A DNA stretch of 64,000 bases from Steroidobacter gossypii. GTDB taxonomy: Bacteria > Pseudomonadota > Gammaproteobacteria > Steroidobacterales > Steroidobacteraceae. The DNA lies in assembly GCF_016801985.1 (NCBI RefSeq), contig NZ_JAEVLS010000002.1:930001-994000 (forward strand), read 5' to 3'. This document shows positions 34,997 to 42,659 of this stretch, in pieces (position 1 is the stretch's first letter; each line of letters opens with the position of its first letter). The translations under genes and the position numbers were made by a program. Under the pieces are notes generated by a model. The model worked only from the letters and a program-made list of their open reading frames with translations. It had not been told where the DNA came from and did not search any database.

Positions 34997-35944
34997 CTAT
35001 CCGATCCGAAGCTTCGACTCGTCCAGCTCGAACTCCTGGTCGATGCCGAGCTTCTTCATGATGGCGGGCAGAACCTGATGTATCATCCGCATCCCGACCA
35101 ACAGCTCATTCATATAGATATCGGGATGCAGCTGTGATTTGTTGAATCCGAGACTCTCGGCTTCGGCTGTATGTCCGAGCGCATCGCTGGAGTCGTAGAC
35201 CAGATCGAGCAGCTCAGCTCGCAACGGCACTCCAGCGCGGAACGCTCTGTCCTTCACGAAGGTCAGCCATTCCGCGTAGTCTTTTTTCACCTGATATTTG
35301 AATTGAGCGAACCTGGGTGCGAACTGCGTGTTCACCTCGATCTTGCAGGCCGCGAGGGACAGCAGGCAGGGTTCGATGTTGTCGGCAGGCGTGTTCGACA
35401 GGTCCAGATCGTCGTCATGAACGAGTTCACTGACGTAGGCGGCATAGAAGCCGTAGACGTCGTTGAGCGATTTGTAGATCTTGTAGATCGCATCGGAGTG
35501 TGGATCTTGCTCCAGCAACTCCCAACTTTCATCATTGATGTCGTCATAGTCCAGATCGAGCGCGCGCGGAAACTTATCGGGAATGGATACGCCCATCTCC
35601 TTGAGCACCCTGAAGGTCTCGCCGCAAAGAAGCTCCATCTCGTCCGTCAGGGGCGACGTGTTGTACCCGGTTTCGGCGCTCTCTGCGGCGCGCTCAGCCA
35701 GATAGTGCATGAGTCGTTCCCACTTGGCGGCGTCCTCGAGCGACCCCGCCGTCAGAACAAACGCGGCGTCCTGGTCGCCAATGTTTGCTATGGCCCGAAG
35801 TCTCTGCTCCATCTCTTGCGACATGTGTTCGCCCTTTTTCCATTTGCTGATCTGGGCGGGCGAAACATTGAGCTTGGTCGCCAGATCTTTTTGTGTACCG
35901 GATAGGGCGTTGAGAGCCAGTTGTACGAGCGCTTCGCTGTCCAT
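34997..35944 (-). CDS. XRE-type helix-turn-helix protein with uncharacterised C-terminal domain
   Basis: 315 residues from the ATG at 35944, after GGGAGAAGG; a longer frame reaching 36331 runs antisense to the antitoxin gene and is rejected. The helix-turn-helix at about 14-45 (GTQKDLATKLNVSPAQISKW) is followed by about 260 residues rich in acidic and aromatic helices that I do not recognise. It is divergent from the Phd/VapC pair, and four operator-like repeats lie between them, so it probably regulates itself and the pair. Base composition is visibly more AT-rich than its neighbours, suggesting recent arrival. Confidence 0.8.
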   Translation of the reverse strand: MDSEALVQLALNALSGTQKDLATKLNVSPAQISKWKKGEHMSQEMEQRLRAIANIGDQDAAFVLTAGSLEDAAKWERLMHYLAERAAESAETGYNTSPLTDEMELLCGETFRVLKEMGVSIPDKFPRALDLDYDDINDESWELLEQDPHSDAIYKIYKSLNDVYGFYAAYVSELVHDDDLDLSNTPADNIEPCLLSLAACKIEVNTQFAPRFAQFKYQVKKDYAEWLTFVKDRAFRAGVPLRAELLDLVYDSSDALGHTAEAESLGFNKSQLHPDIYMNELLVGMRMIHQVLPAIMKKLGIDQEFELDESKLRIG

Positions 35945-35963
35945 CGGTGCCTTCTCCCGATTA

Positions 35964-36040
35964 TTTAGTAAAGTCAGAGTTCGGTTTACGAAATTGAACT
36001 CTAGCGACGGTTTAGTGAATTTGCAATATGGTTTACTAAA
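35964..36040. promoter_or_regulatory. Four operator-like 9-bp repeats between XRE gene and antitoxin
   Basis: TTTAGTAAA (35964-35972), TTTACGAAA (35985-35993), TTTAGTGAA (36011-36019) and TTTACTAAA (36032-36040) fit TTTAsTAAA with at most one change each. Start-to-start spacing is 21, 26 and 21 bp, about two helical turns within each pair. The second copy is itself flanked by a perfect 7-bp inverted repeat, AGAGTTC (35976-35982) and GAACTCT (35996-36002). These are strong candidates for cooperative repressor binding. Confidence 0.65.
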
Positions 36041-36095
36041 TGGCTGCATGGCTGCAGGAGAGGTGCTGCCGCGAAAGCGTGATAATCTGGTCAGC

Positions 36096-36416
36096 ATGAC
36101 TAGAGCCAAATCCAACACCGGACCAAAGAAGCGGCAGCAGCGTGCGGTCGCCAAGAATCGTCGCGGATATTGGCTCCTGCAGGACGCCAAGGCACGGTTC
36201 AGCGAACTGGTGCGTAAGGTTAGGAGCGAAGGGCCCCAGCATGTGACTGTGCATGGACGGGATGAGGTGGTGGTAATAGCTGCCGAGGATTTCCGGCGAC
36301 TGAAGGGTGACATCACGGGAACGGCGCTCATCGAAGCGATGCAGGCATCGCCCTATCGCGACGAGGAGATCGAACCGCTGCGAGAGCCGATGCCCGTACG
36401 AGATGTCCCGCTGTGA
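36096..36416 (+). CDS. Phd/YefM-family antitoxin
   Basis: 106 residues from the ATG at 36096; an in-frame ATG at 36048 is possible. After a basic N-terminal extension (KKRQQRAVAKNRRG) comes the Phd-like core WLLQDAKARFSELVRKV and HVTVHGRDEVVVIAAEDF. The C-terminal acidic/proline stretch would wrap the toxin. Phd-type proteins bind their own promoter and neutralise the toxin. The stop overlaps the toxin GTG start by four bases. Confidence 0.9.
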   Translation: MTRAKSNTGPKKRQQRAVAKNRRGYWLLQDAKARFSELVRKVRSEGPQHVTVHGRDEVVVIAAEDFRRLKGDITGTALIEAMQASPYRDEEIEPLREPMPVRDVPL

Positions 36417-36853
36417 CCGGCTGGCTGCTGGACACAAACATCCTCTCGGAGCTGAGGCGGCCCCGACCGGAGCGCAAGGTTGTTGCGTTTGTTGCGAGTC
36501 AGGCTCTCGATCTGCTCCATATCAGTACCGTTACGCTGGCCGAGATCCGATTAGGCATCGAGCTTGTTCCTGATGCCACCCGCCGCTCCGAGTTGATGGA
36601 TTGGCTCACCCACAAGGTCCGGCCCATGTTCGAGCAGCGCGCACTCGGAGTCACCGAAGACATCATGTTCAAGTGGCGACTCATGGTGGAGAACGGACGC
36701 AAGATCGGGCACACCTTCTCGCAGCCCGATTTGATCATCGCTGCAACGGGGCAGCATCACGGCCTCACGGTTGTCTCGCGTGATACCCGAGAATATGTGA
36801 AAGCGCGTGTGCCGGTGTTCAATCCTTGGGTCGATCCGTTGCCGGAATCGTGA
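36413..36853 (+). CDS. vapC: VapC-type PIN-domain toxin (ribonuclease)
   Basis: 146 residues with GTG start overlapping the antitoxin stop. PIN-domain acidic residues are present: D7 (LLDTN), E44 (LAEI), D106 (SQPDLIIAA) and D124 (VSRDTREY). VapC toxins cleave specific RNAs, often initiator tRNA or rRNA. The pair Phd-type antitoxin with PIN toxin is a common combination. A secreted-protein gene starts 11 bp later, so transcription may continue into it. Confidence 0.92.
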   Translation: MTGWLLDTNILSELRRPRPERKVVAFVASQALDLLHISTVTLAEIRLGIELVPDATRRSELMDWLTHKVRPMFEQRALGVTEDIMFKWRLMVENGRKIGHTFSQPDLIIAATGQHHGLTVVSRDTREYVKARVPVFNPWVDPLPES

Positions 36854-36864
36854 GAGGAGGCGAA

Positions 36865-37401
36865 ATGCACTGGAATATCCGATCGAGTGTGCGAGCGCGC
36901 TGTTTGCTCGTGTTGCTATCTCTCGCAGCCGCGCTGAACGCGGCAGGAGCGAGGGCGGCCGATGTGGCGGGAGTGTTCGAGTTGATGCCGGAGCAGAGTG
37001 GAAATATTGAGCGGGCGATCGAACAGGCGGTCGAGAAGATGGGGTTCATCAAGCGGCCGATTGCCAGAGGGCGGTTGAGTAAAACAAATGTGCCGTACAA
37101 GCGCGTGAGCATCGAGATCGGCCAGAGTGAGGTGGCGGTCGGGTTTGATGGGCGGGAGCCGATTCGGATGCCGGGGAACGGGCAGCCGATCAGATGGAAA
37201 CGTGAGGATGGCGAGACGTTCGATGTCTCGGCGAGGGTCGAGGGCGACAGGCTGTTGCAGACGTACAAAGCGGAGGACGGCCAGCGCGTGAACACGTTTT
37301 TCAAGGCTGCGGATGGGGCGCTGCATCTGCAGGTGGAAGTGTCGAGCCCGCAACTGCCCCAGCCGTTGAAGTACGAGCTGGTGTATCGGCCGGCCGCGTA
37401 G
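36865..37401 (+). CDS. Secreted hypothetical protein
   Basis: 178 residues from the ATG at 36865 with a strong AGAGGAGG site. Signal peptide 1-31 (cleavage ARA-AD). The mature part looks like a small beta-rich domain (ISVEIG-type strands, VFELMPEQSGNIERAIEQAV at its N-terminus). No family recognised. It lies 12 bp before a TonB-dependent receptor gene, so it may serve that receptor, for example as a periplasmic or surface partner. Confidence 0.75.
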   Translation: MHWNIRSSVRARCLLVLLSLAAALNAAGARAADVAGVFELMPEQSGNIERAIEQAVEKMGFIKRPIARGRLSKTNVPYKRVSIEIGQSEVAVGFDGREPIRMPGNGQPIRWKREDGETFDVSARVEGDRLLQTYKAEDGQRVNTFFKAADGALHLQVEVSSPQLPQPLKYELVYRPAA

Positions 37402-37413
37402 CGAAGGAAAGCT

Positions 37414-39270
37414 GTGGAATTTGTTCTTTTGATGGCGGCGGCCGCCGCCGCTGCCACTGAACCGCCTGAAGTTACCGTCATTGGCTCCAGAGTGCCCATA
37501 ACGGATGAGGATCTGGCGGCGAGCATCACGGTGCTCAGGCGGGATGAGTTCGACATAGAGAAACCGGTGGAACTCGCCGATCTGTTGCGACGAGTGGCGG
37601 GCATGCATGTCGATACTGTCGGCGGTCGAGGAGGCACGGGTTCGATTTACGTGCGCGGCGCCGACCCGAACTACACGCTGGTGCTGGTGAACGGCGTACG
37701 GGTCAACGATCCGACGAACTCACGCGGTGGATCGTTCGATTGGTCGGCGCTGGATATCGCCGATATAGAACGCATCGAGATTGCGCGCGGCCCGTACTCC
37801 GCCATCTATGGCGGAGACGCACTGGCCGGTGTGATCAACATCGTGACGCGTCCTGAATCGATGTCCACCATCACCGTAGATGCAGCCGCAGGCGCGTACG
37901 ATACGAGCGATCTGTCGCTGCGGGCGGTTTTGCCGACCGACGATGCACGCTGGCATTTCGGCGTCGGTGAGTCGAACGAAGGGGAACGCGTTCGAGGGAA
38001 CGATTTCGAAGTGCGGCGGATCTCGGGCGGCGTCGCGGCATCGCTCGGAGAGACCACCGATCTGAGTGTCTTCGGCCGCTATTCCGAAGCGACCCGCGAG
38101 GGATTTCCGGACGACAGCGGCGGATTCCAATACGCCGCCTTGCGCGACCCGGAGCATCGCGAATCGCAGGAAACGCTGTTCAGCGCAGGACTGGTACAAC
38201 GCCTGAGCGATGCCACGGTCTCGCTCACGTTGGGCTATGTCGAACGCGGCGAAAACATCGATTCCCCAGGCGTTGCGCCAGGGGTTCGTGATCCATTCGG
38301 CGTACCCGCGAGCCTCGTCGATACAAATCTCGAACGATACACGGCGACGTTATCAGCCACGCAACCCCTCTCGAACGCCGTGTCGGTGGCCTACGGCGTC
38401 GACTGGCAGCGCGAGGCAGGTTCCAGTGACGGCGTAATCGATCTCGGCGGCTTTCTCGCGCCGACGTCGTTCGAGTTGACGCGCTCATACTGGGCGGCCT
38501 TCGCCGAGATGCGCGTCCAAACTTCGCTGGGCCTGTCCGCACAAGCCGGCGCGCGCGTGGACATGCCTGAGAGTGAGAGCTCGGTGACAAGCCCGCGTCT
38601 GCGCGTCGCCTACGCGATGCCCGAAGACGTAACAATTGCAGTCAGCTGGGGCAAGGCATTCAAGCTGCCGAGTCTGTATGCGCTCGGGCACCCGCTGGTA
38701 GGAAACACGACGCTCGCGCCGGAGCGCAGCCGTTCGTATGAAATCGAGCTGTCGCAGGAGCGGGGCGCCGCCCGCTGGAGCGCCACCTGGTTCGATAGCG
38801 AATATCGCGACGCCATCGATTTCGATTCCGGTCCTCCGCCGCAACTGGTCAATCGCAATCGCGTTCGTTCACGGGGCGTCGAGCTGGCCGGACGCTTGAA
38901 GGCCGGCGCGCAATGGTCCTTCGACGCAAGCATCACTCACGCTCGCAGCCGAATCACTGCCACCGACAACGAGCTTCGTAACCGACCGGACTGGAGCGGT
39001 TCGTTGGGCATGCGCTGGGCGCCGACCCAAGCACTCACGCTGTCGCTGGCGGCGACCTACGTTGGATCGTCTTTCGATTCGTCGATTGCAACGGGCGATG
39101 TGCGTTTGCCGGGCTACACCCGTGCGGATTTCGATGCAGTGTGGGAGGTCTCCGATCACATCGAGACGTATGTTTCGATCGACAATCTCACCGACCGGCG
39201 CTACGAGCAGTTCGTCGGCTTCGAAACGCGAGGCATCCTGCCTCGGGCCGGCGTGCGCTGGCGTTTGTAA
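37414..39270 (+). CDS. TonB-dependent receptor, BtuB/FepA-like
   Basis: 618 residues, GTG start 12 bp after the previous gene with GAAGGA upstream. The N-terminal signal is short (VLLMAAAAAAA). TonB box-like VTVIGSRV, then a plug with YVRGADPNYTLVLVNGVRV and GPYSAIYGGDALAGVINIV, then a 22-strand barrel. Size matches vitamin B12/siderophore receptors (about 600 residues) and not the larger glycan receptors nearby. No cobalamin riboswitch lies upstream. Ligand: corrinoid, haem or siderophore; not decided. Confidence 0.85.
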   Translation: MEFVLLMAAAAAAATEPPEVTVIGSRVPITDEDLAASITVLRRDEFDIEKPVELADLLRRVAGMHVDTVGGRGGTGSIYVRGADPNYTLVLVNGVRVNDPTNSRGGSFDWSALDIADIERIEIARGPYSAIYGGDALAGVINIVTRPESMSTITVDAAAGAYDTSDLSLRAVLPTDDARWHFGVGESNEGERVRGNDFEVRRISGGVAASLGETTDLSVFGRYSEATREGFPDDSGGFQYAALRDPEHRESQETLFSAGLVQRLSDATVSLTLGYVERGENIDSPGVAPGVRDPFGVPASLVDTNLERYTATLSATQPLSNAVSVAYGVDWQREAGSSDGVIDLGGFLAPTSFELTRSYWAAFAEMRVQTSLGLSAQAGARVDMPESESSVTSPRLRVAYAMPEDVTIAVSWGKAFKLPSLYALGHPLVGNTTLAPERSRSYEIELSQERGAARWSATWFDSEYRDAIDFDSGPPPQLVNRNRVRSRGVELAGRLKAGAQWSFDASITHARSRITATDNELRNRPDWSGSLGMRWAPTQALTLSLAATYVGSSFDSSIATGDVRLPGYTRADFDAVWEVSDHIETYVSIDNLTDRRYEQFVGFETRGILPRAGVRWRL

Positions 39271-39317
39271 CAAGTCGCGGGTCCGCTTCCGCCGGATGCA
39301 TCGAGCAGCGGTGAGAA

Positions 39318-39348
39318 GTCACGGCGACTGACAGCCAGTCGCCGTGAC
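39318..39348. terminator. Strong hairpin between convergent receptor genes
   Basis: GTCACGGCGACT (39318-39329) pairs perfectly with AGTCGCCGTGAC (39337-39348) over a 7-base loop. It sits midway between the stops of two convergent receptor genes and can serve both strands, although no long T-tract follows. Confidence 0.65.
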
Positions 39349-39374
39349 ACCGATGCTCTCGACTCAAGCGAGAC

Positions 39375-42371
39375 TCAGAACTTGTACGTCGCGCCCACCG
39401 TGTACGTGCGACCAATGTCCGTCTGGAACAACGTGTCTTCACGCACGCTGTCGATGAACAAGGTGTTGCGTTCCTCGGTGAGATTCTGCGCCTCCAGGAT
39501 CAGCGTCAGGTGGTCGTTGAAGTTCCAGGACGCGGCGGCGTCGACGTAGAACGTGTCGCTATTGCCTTGCAGATCGCTGCCGGCCGAGGCCGGAATGCCG
39601 CGAATGTATTTGTCCCGATAGGTCCCCGTGGTGCGGATGCTGAAGCGACCGTCGTCGTAGAACAGCGTGCCGCTGGCGGAGTTCTTGGACAGACCGACCA
39701 GGTCGGCGGTGGTCGAGGAAGTCACCACGCCGCCGCTGCTGGTCAGGATGTACTCGATCTCCGATTCCACACGGGTGTAGTTGCCGAGCACGCCGAAGTT
39801 GCTCCAGAAGCCCGGCAACATGTCGAGCTGCACCTGCGCGTTGAGCTCGAAACCCTTGAGCGGCCCGCCGTCGGTGTTCTCCAGCCGGCTGACGTTGAAC
39901 ACATCGGTGGGCGAGGCGGGCGTGCCATCGAGCAGCGCATTGGGCAGCCCCAGCTCGGTGTAAACGACCGGGCTGGTGATGCGCTGGATATAAGTCTCGA
40001 TGTCCTTGTAGAAGTAGGCGACCGAGAGCAGCGAGCCCGGGCGGAAATACCATTCCAGACTCAGATCGGCGGTCTTGGCGCGAATCGGATCCAGGAACGG
40101 ATTGTTGACGGTGCCGGTTCGGGTGGTCGCCGTGATGCTCGCCGTGGGCGTCAGATTGCCGAGCTCGGGCCTCGACATGACTTTGGCGGCCGAGAAGCGC
40201 GCCAGGAGGTCGGGCGTCAGCTCGAACACCACGTTCAACGACGGCAGAGTGTCGCTGTAGTCGCGATCGACCTGATTGCGCTGGCCGACGGTGGGGAATG
40301 GCGCGCCGGCCGGGGCGTTGACGGGAATGTGGCCCACGGCGCGCTGGTCCGTCTGCACGTAGCGCACACCGATGTCGCCTCGAATTGGAATGGTCCAGTC
40401 GCTGCCGCTGTCGAACGACACCATGAAATAGCCGCTCGTGACCTTCTCCAGAATCTCCGATTGAGCCGCGCCGCATTCGACGCCGCAGAAATCCATGTCC
40501 CCGAAGGCGAACACATCGCGCCACTTTTTCGGATCGACGGCCACCCAGCTGGCCGGCGCGCCCGAGCCGAACAAATCGTCCAGGCCCGTGATCCGGCGCG
40601 AGATATCGGCGACGGTCACGCCGTCCGGCAATGCCTGCACCGGCACTTGCGAAGGCACGAGGTTCGAATTTCTGGAGTGGAAATCGTTCTCGCGATACTG
40701 GCCGCCCCAAGTGAAAGCGAACATGTCGTTGGCCTGCCATTCGGCGGCGAGATCGAAGGTGGCGATCTGTGTCACGTTGCGCGACGGCTTGCCCTGGGTC
40801 GAGAAGCCGCCGAGCACGGTCTGATTGCCGTCCGGGCTGGGCTGGTACGCGAACGCTCCCGGATCGTTCACGTCGATGCCAAAGCCGATCAGCGGCGTTT
40901 CGCGGCCGCCGCGAAAGTCGAGCGTGAAATTGCGCGTGTCGATGGCGTCCAGGAAAGTCTGCAGGCGCATCGGACCGTCCCAGATCGAATTCGAGCGTCC
41001 GGCCAGGCCGGTCAGCTTGAAGCGATCCGTGAAGGCGTGTTCGAAACTCAGGTTGACCTGCTCGAAGGTCGACACGAACTGATCCACCAGGCCTTCGGAA
41101 CGAACGTCGACGCCATCGAACACCGCGTATTGCACCGAGCCGTGCTCGTCGAACGAAATATCTCGCACCGACACCATCGGCTGACCGTTGTTGGTCAGAT
41201 TGCGACCGAACGACAGACCGAGGATGTAGTTGTCGCGGCGCTCGACCTGAAAGCGCGACAACAGACCGTCGAGCACGATGTTGGTATTCTCGGTGGGCAT
41301 CCATTGCAGCGTCAGTGTGCCGCCGGTGCGCTCGGTGTCTTGCTCCGAGTTCACGTAGCGCGGCAGGCGCGGCAGGAACGCGCCGCTGCCGGGCACGTTC
41401 GGCAGACTGTCACGCCGCAAGTTGTACACGGTCTGGTAAGCAGCCAGATCGCTGGAGCGCGGATTGGTCACGTAGCCACTGCTGCAGTTCTCTTCGCTGG
41501 CGCCGCGCGTGCCCGGCGTCGGGCTCGGCGCGGTCTCGGTCCAACCGATGGGCGTGCAGAAGGGCAACCAGATCGGGTTCTGGCTGGTGCCGATGTTGTT
41601 GGCGTTGGTGTTGGCCGAAAGAACATCCACGGCCGAATAACCGACCTCGCGGATGTTGCGCTTCTGGAACGCGGCGGAGGCGAGCACGCCGAAGGTGTTG
41701 TCGAAGAACTTCTGCGAGAACAGCATGGACGCGCGCGGATCGAGATCCTCGCTGATGGTGTTGAACACTCCGCGACCGGTCAGGGTGAGCACGCGGTCTT
41801 CGGCGAAGTCGAAGGGGCGAGGGGCCTGCAAATCGACGGTCGCGCCCAGCGAGCCTTCTTCGACATCGGCCGAAGGCGTCTTGCGGACCGCCAGCTGGGA
41901 AAAGATTTCGGTGGGGAACACGTTGAAGTCGAAGCTGCGGCCGTTATTGCCGGCACCGTAGATGTCGCTCGAGCCGGTCTGCGCAGCGGCTTCCATACCG
42001 TTGATTCGTACACGGGTGAACAAAGGTCCCAAACCGCGCACCGAGATGTTGCGACCTTCGCCGCCATCGCCTCGGGACAACGTCACACCTGGAATGCGTT
42101 GCATGGACTCGGCGAGATTGCTGTCTGGGAATTTGCCGATGTCCTCGGCGGCGATGACATCGATGGCCGCAGTTTCTGCGCGCTTCTCGGCGAGCGCAGT
42201 GTTCAGCGAGCCTCGGAATCCGGTGACCACCACTTCTTCGAGCTGGCCGCCGCCTGTTTCGCCGCCCTGCGTTTCGGCGGCGCTGGCCGCCAGTGGTGCG
42301 ATGAGCGCGCTGCCCAGCGCCGCGGACACAGCGACGCAAACCATCGATCGACTGTACTTCGACATCGACAT
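39375..42371 (-). CDS. TonB-dependent receptor (large, glycan-type)
   Basis: 998 residues. Signal peptide about 1-32 (ASA-AE). TonB-box-like LEEVVVTGFRGSL, plug with DIGKFPDSNLAESMQRIPGV and VRGLGPLFTRVRING, and the C-terminal TYKF end of the barrel. This long class, common in Xanthomonadales and Caulobacterales, takes up oligosaccharides and other large substrates. Ribosome site GGGGGACC; a second ATG at 42365 is equally possible. Divergent from another large receptor gene. Confidence 0.9.
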   Translation of the reverse strand: MSMSKYSRSMVCVAVSAALGSALIAPLAASAAETQGGETGGGQLEEVVVTGFRGSLNTALAEKRAETAAIDVIAAEDIGKFPDSNLAESMQRIPGVTLSRGDGGEGRNISVRGLGPLFTRVRINGMEAAAQTGSSDIYGAGNNGRSFDFNVFPTEIFSQLAVRKTPSADVEEGSLGATVDLQAPRPFDFAEDRVLTLTGRGVFNTISEDLDPRASMLFSQKFFDNTFGVLASAAFQKRNIREVGYSAVDVLSANTNANNIGTSQNPIWLPFCTPIGWTETAPSPTPGTRGASEENCSSGYVTNPRSSDLAAYQTVYNLRRDSLPNVPGSGAFLPRLPRYVNSEQDTERTGGTLTLQWMPTENTNIVLDGLLSRFQVERRDNYILGLSFGRNLTNNGQPMVSVRDISFDEHGSVQYAVFDGVDVRSEGLVDQFVSTFEQVNLSFEHAFTDRFKLTGLAGRSNSIWDGPMRLQTFLDAIDTRNFTLDFRGGRETPLIGFGIDVNDPGAFAYQPSPDGNQTVLGGFSTQGKPSRNVTQIATFDLAAEWQANDMFAFTWGGQYRENDFHSRNSNLVPSQVPVQALPDGVTVADISRRITGLDDLFGSGAPASWVAVDPKKWRDVFAFGDMDFCGVECGAAQSEILEKVTSGYFMVSFDSGSDWTIPIRGDIGVRYVQTDQRAVGHIPVNAPAGAPFPTVGQRNQVDRDYSDTLPSLNVVFELTPDLLARFSAAKVMSRPELGNLTPTASITATTRTGTVNNPFLDPIRAKTADLSLEWYFRPGSLLSVAYFYKDIETYIQRITSPVVYTELGLPNALLDGTPASPTDVFNVSRLENTDGGPLKGFELNAQVQLDMLPGFWSNFGVLGNYTRVESEIEYILTSSGGVVTSSTTADLVGLSKNSASGTLFYDDGRFSIRTTGTYRDKYIRGIPASAGSDLQGNSDTFYVDAAASWNFNDHLTLILEAQNLTEERNTLFIDSVREDTLFQTDIGRTYTVGATYKF

Positions 42372-42659
42372 AGGTCCCCCAATCGGCTTCGTTATTTAGC
42401 TTCGCCTCGGAGTCAGCTGACACCGGTAGCACGCAGCATTTGTCCGAGTAACCTCATCATGACAGTTCTTGATCGAAAGTGAAATATTTTGACGCAAAAT
42501 GATGGCCGCCCAGCTCTGGCGAGCACGATCGGCCGCTAAGTAGCGGTTTTTGCGAAAAATTTGCCGTGCGGCTTGGTGGAAGCCGCATGCTGGATCGACC
42601 CTGCCGCTGGTAAAGTGCGCCCCGCTTTTTCCCCAGACTGGCTTTGCAGGAGTTTGCTC
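42372..42659. promoter_or_regulatory. Divergent promoter region of two TonB receptors
   Basis: 288 bp holding a perfect 10-bp palindrome GTCAGCTGAC (42412-42421) on the side of the left receptor, an AT-rich tract around 42465-42500, and a CCGCTA/TAGCGG stem followed by five T (42533-42551) in the leader of the right receptor that could act as an attenuator or weak terminator. Confidence 0.45.

Noticed and set aside
36854-37413. Cobalamin riboswitch upstream of the BtuB-like receptor
   Set aside because: Only 12 bp separate the receptor from the preceding gene and no B12-box-like sequence was seen.
34981-37413. Direct repeat of the tRNA-Arg 3' end marking an attachment site
   Set aside because: I looked for a second copy of the CCTGCCGGGGGCGCCA end by eye and found none, so no att site is annotated.
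39510-42482. 990-codon plus-strand open frame opposite the TonB receptor
   Set aside because: It mirrors the receptor in the opposite strand, has no ribosome site or family-like sequence, and is His/Arg/Gly-rich as expected from GC-rich antisense DNA.
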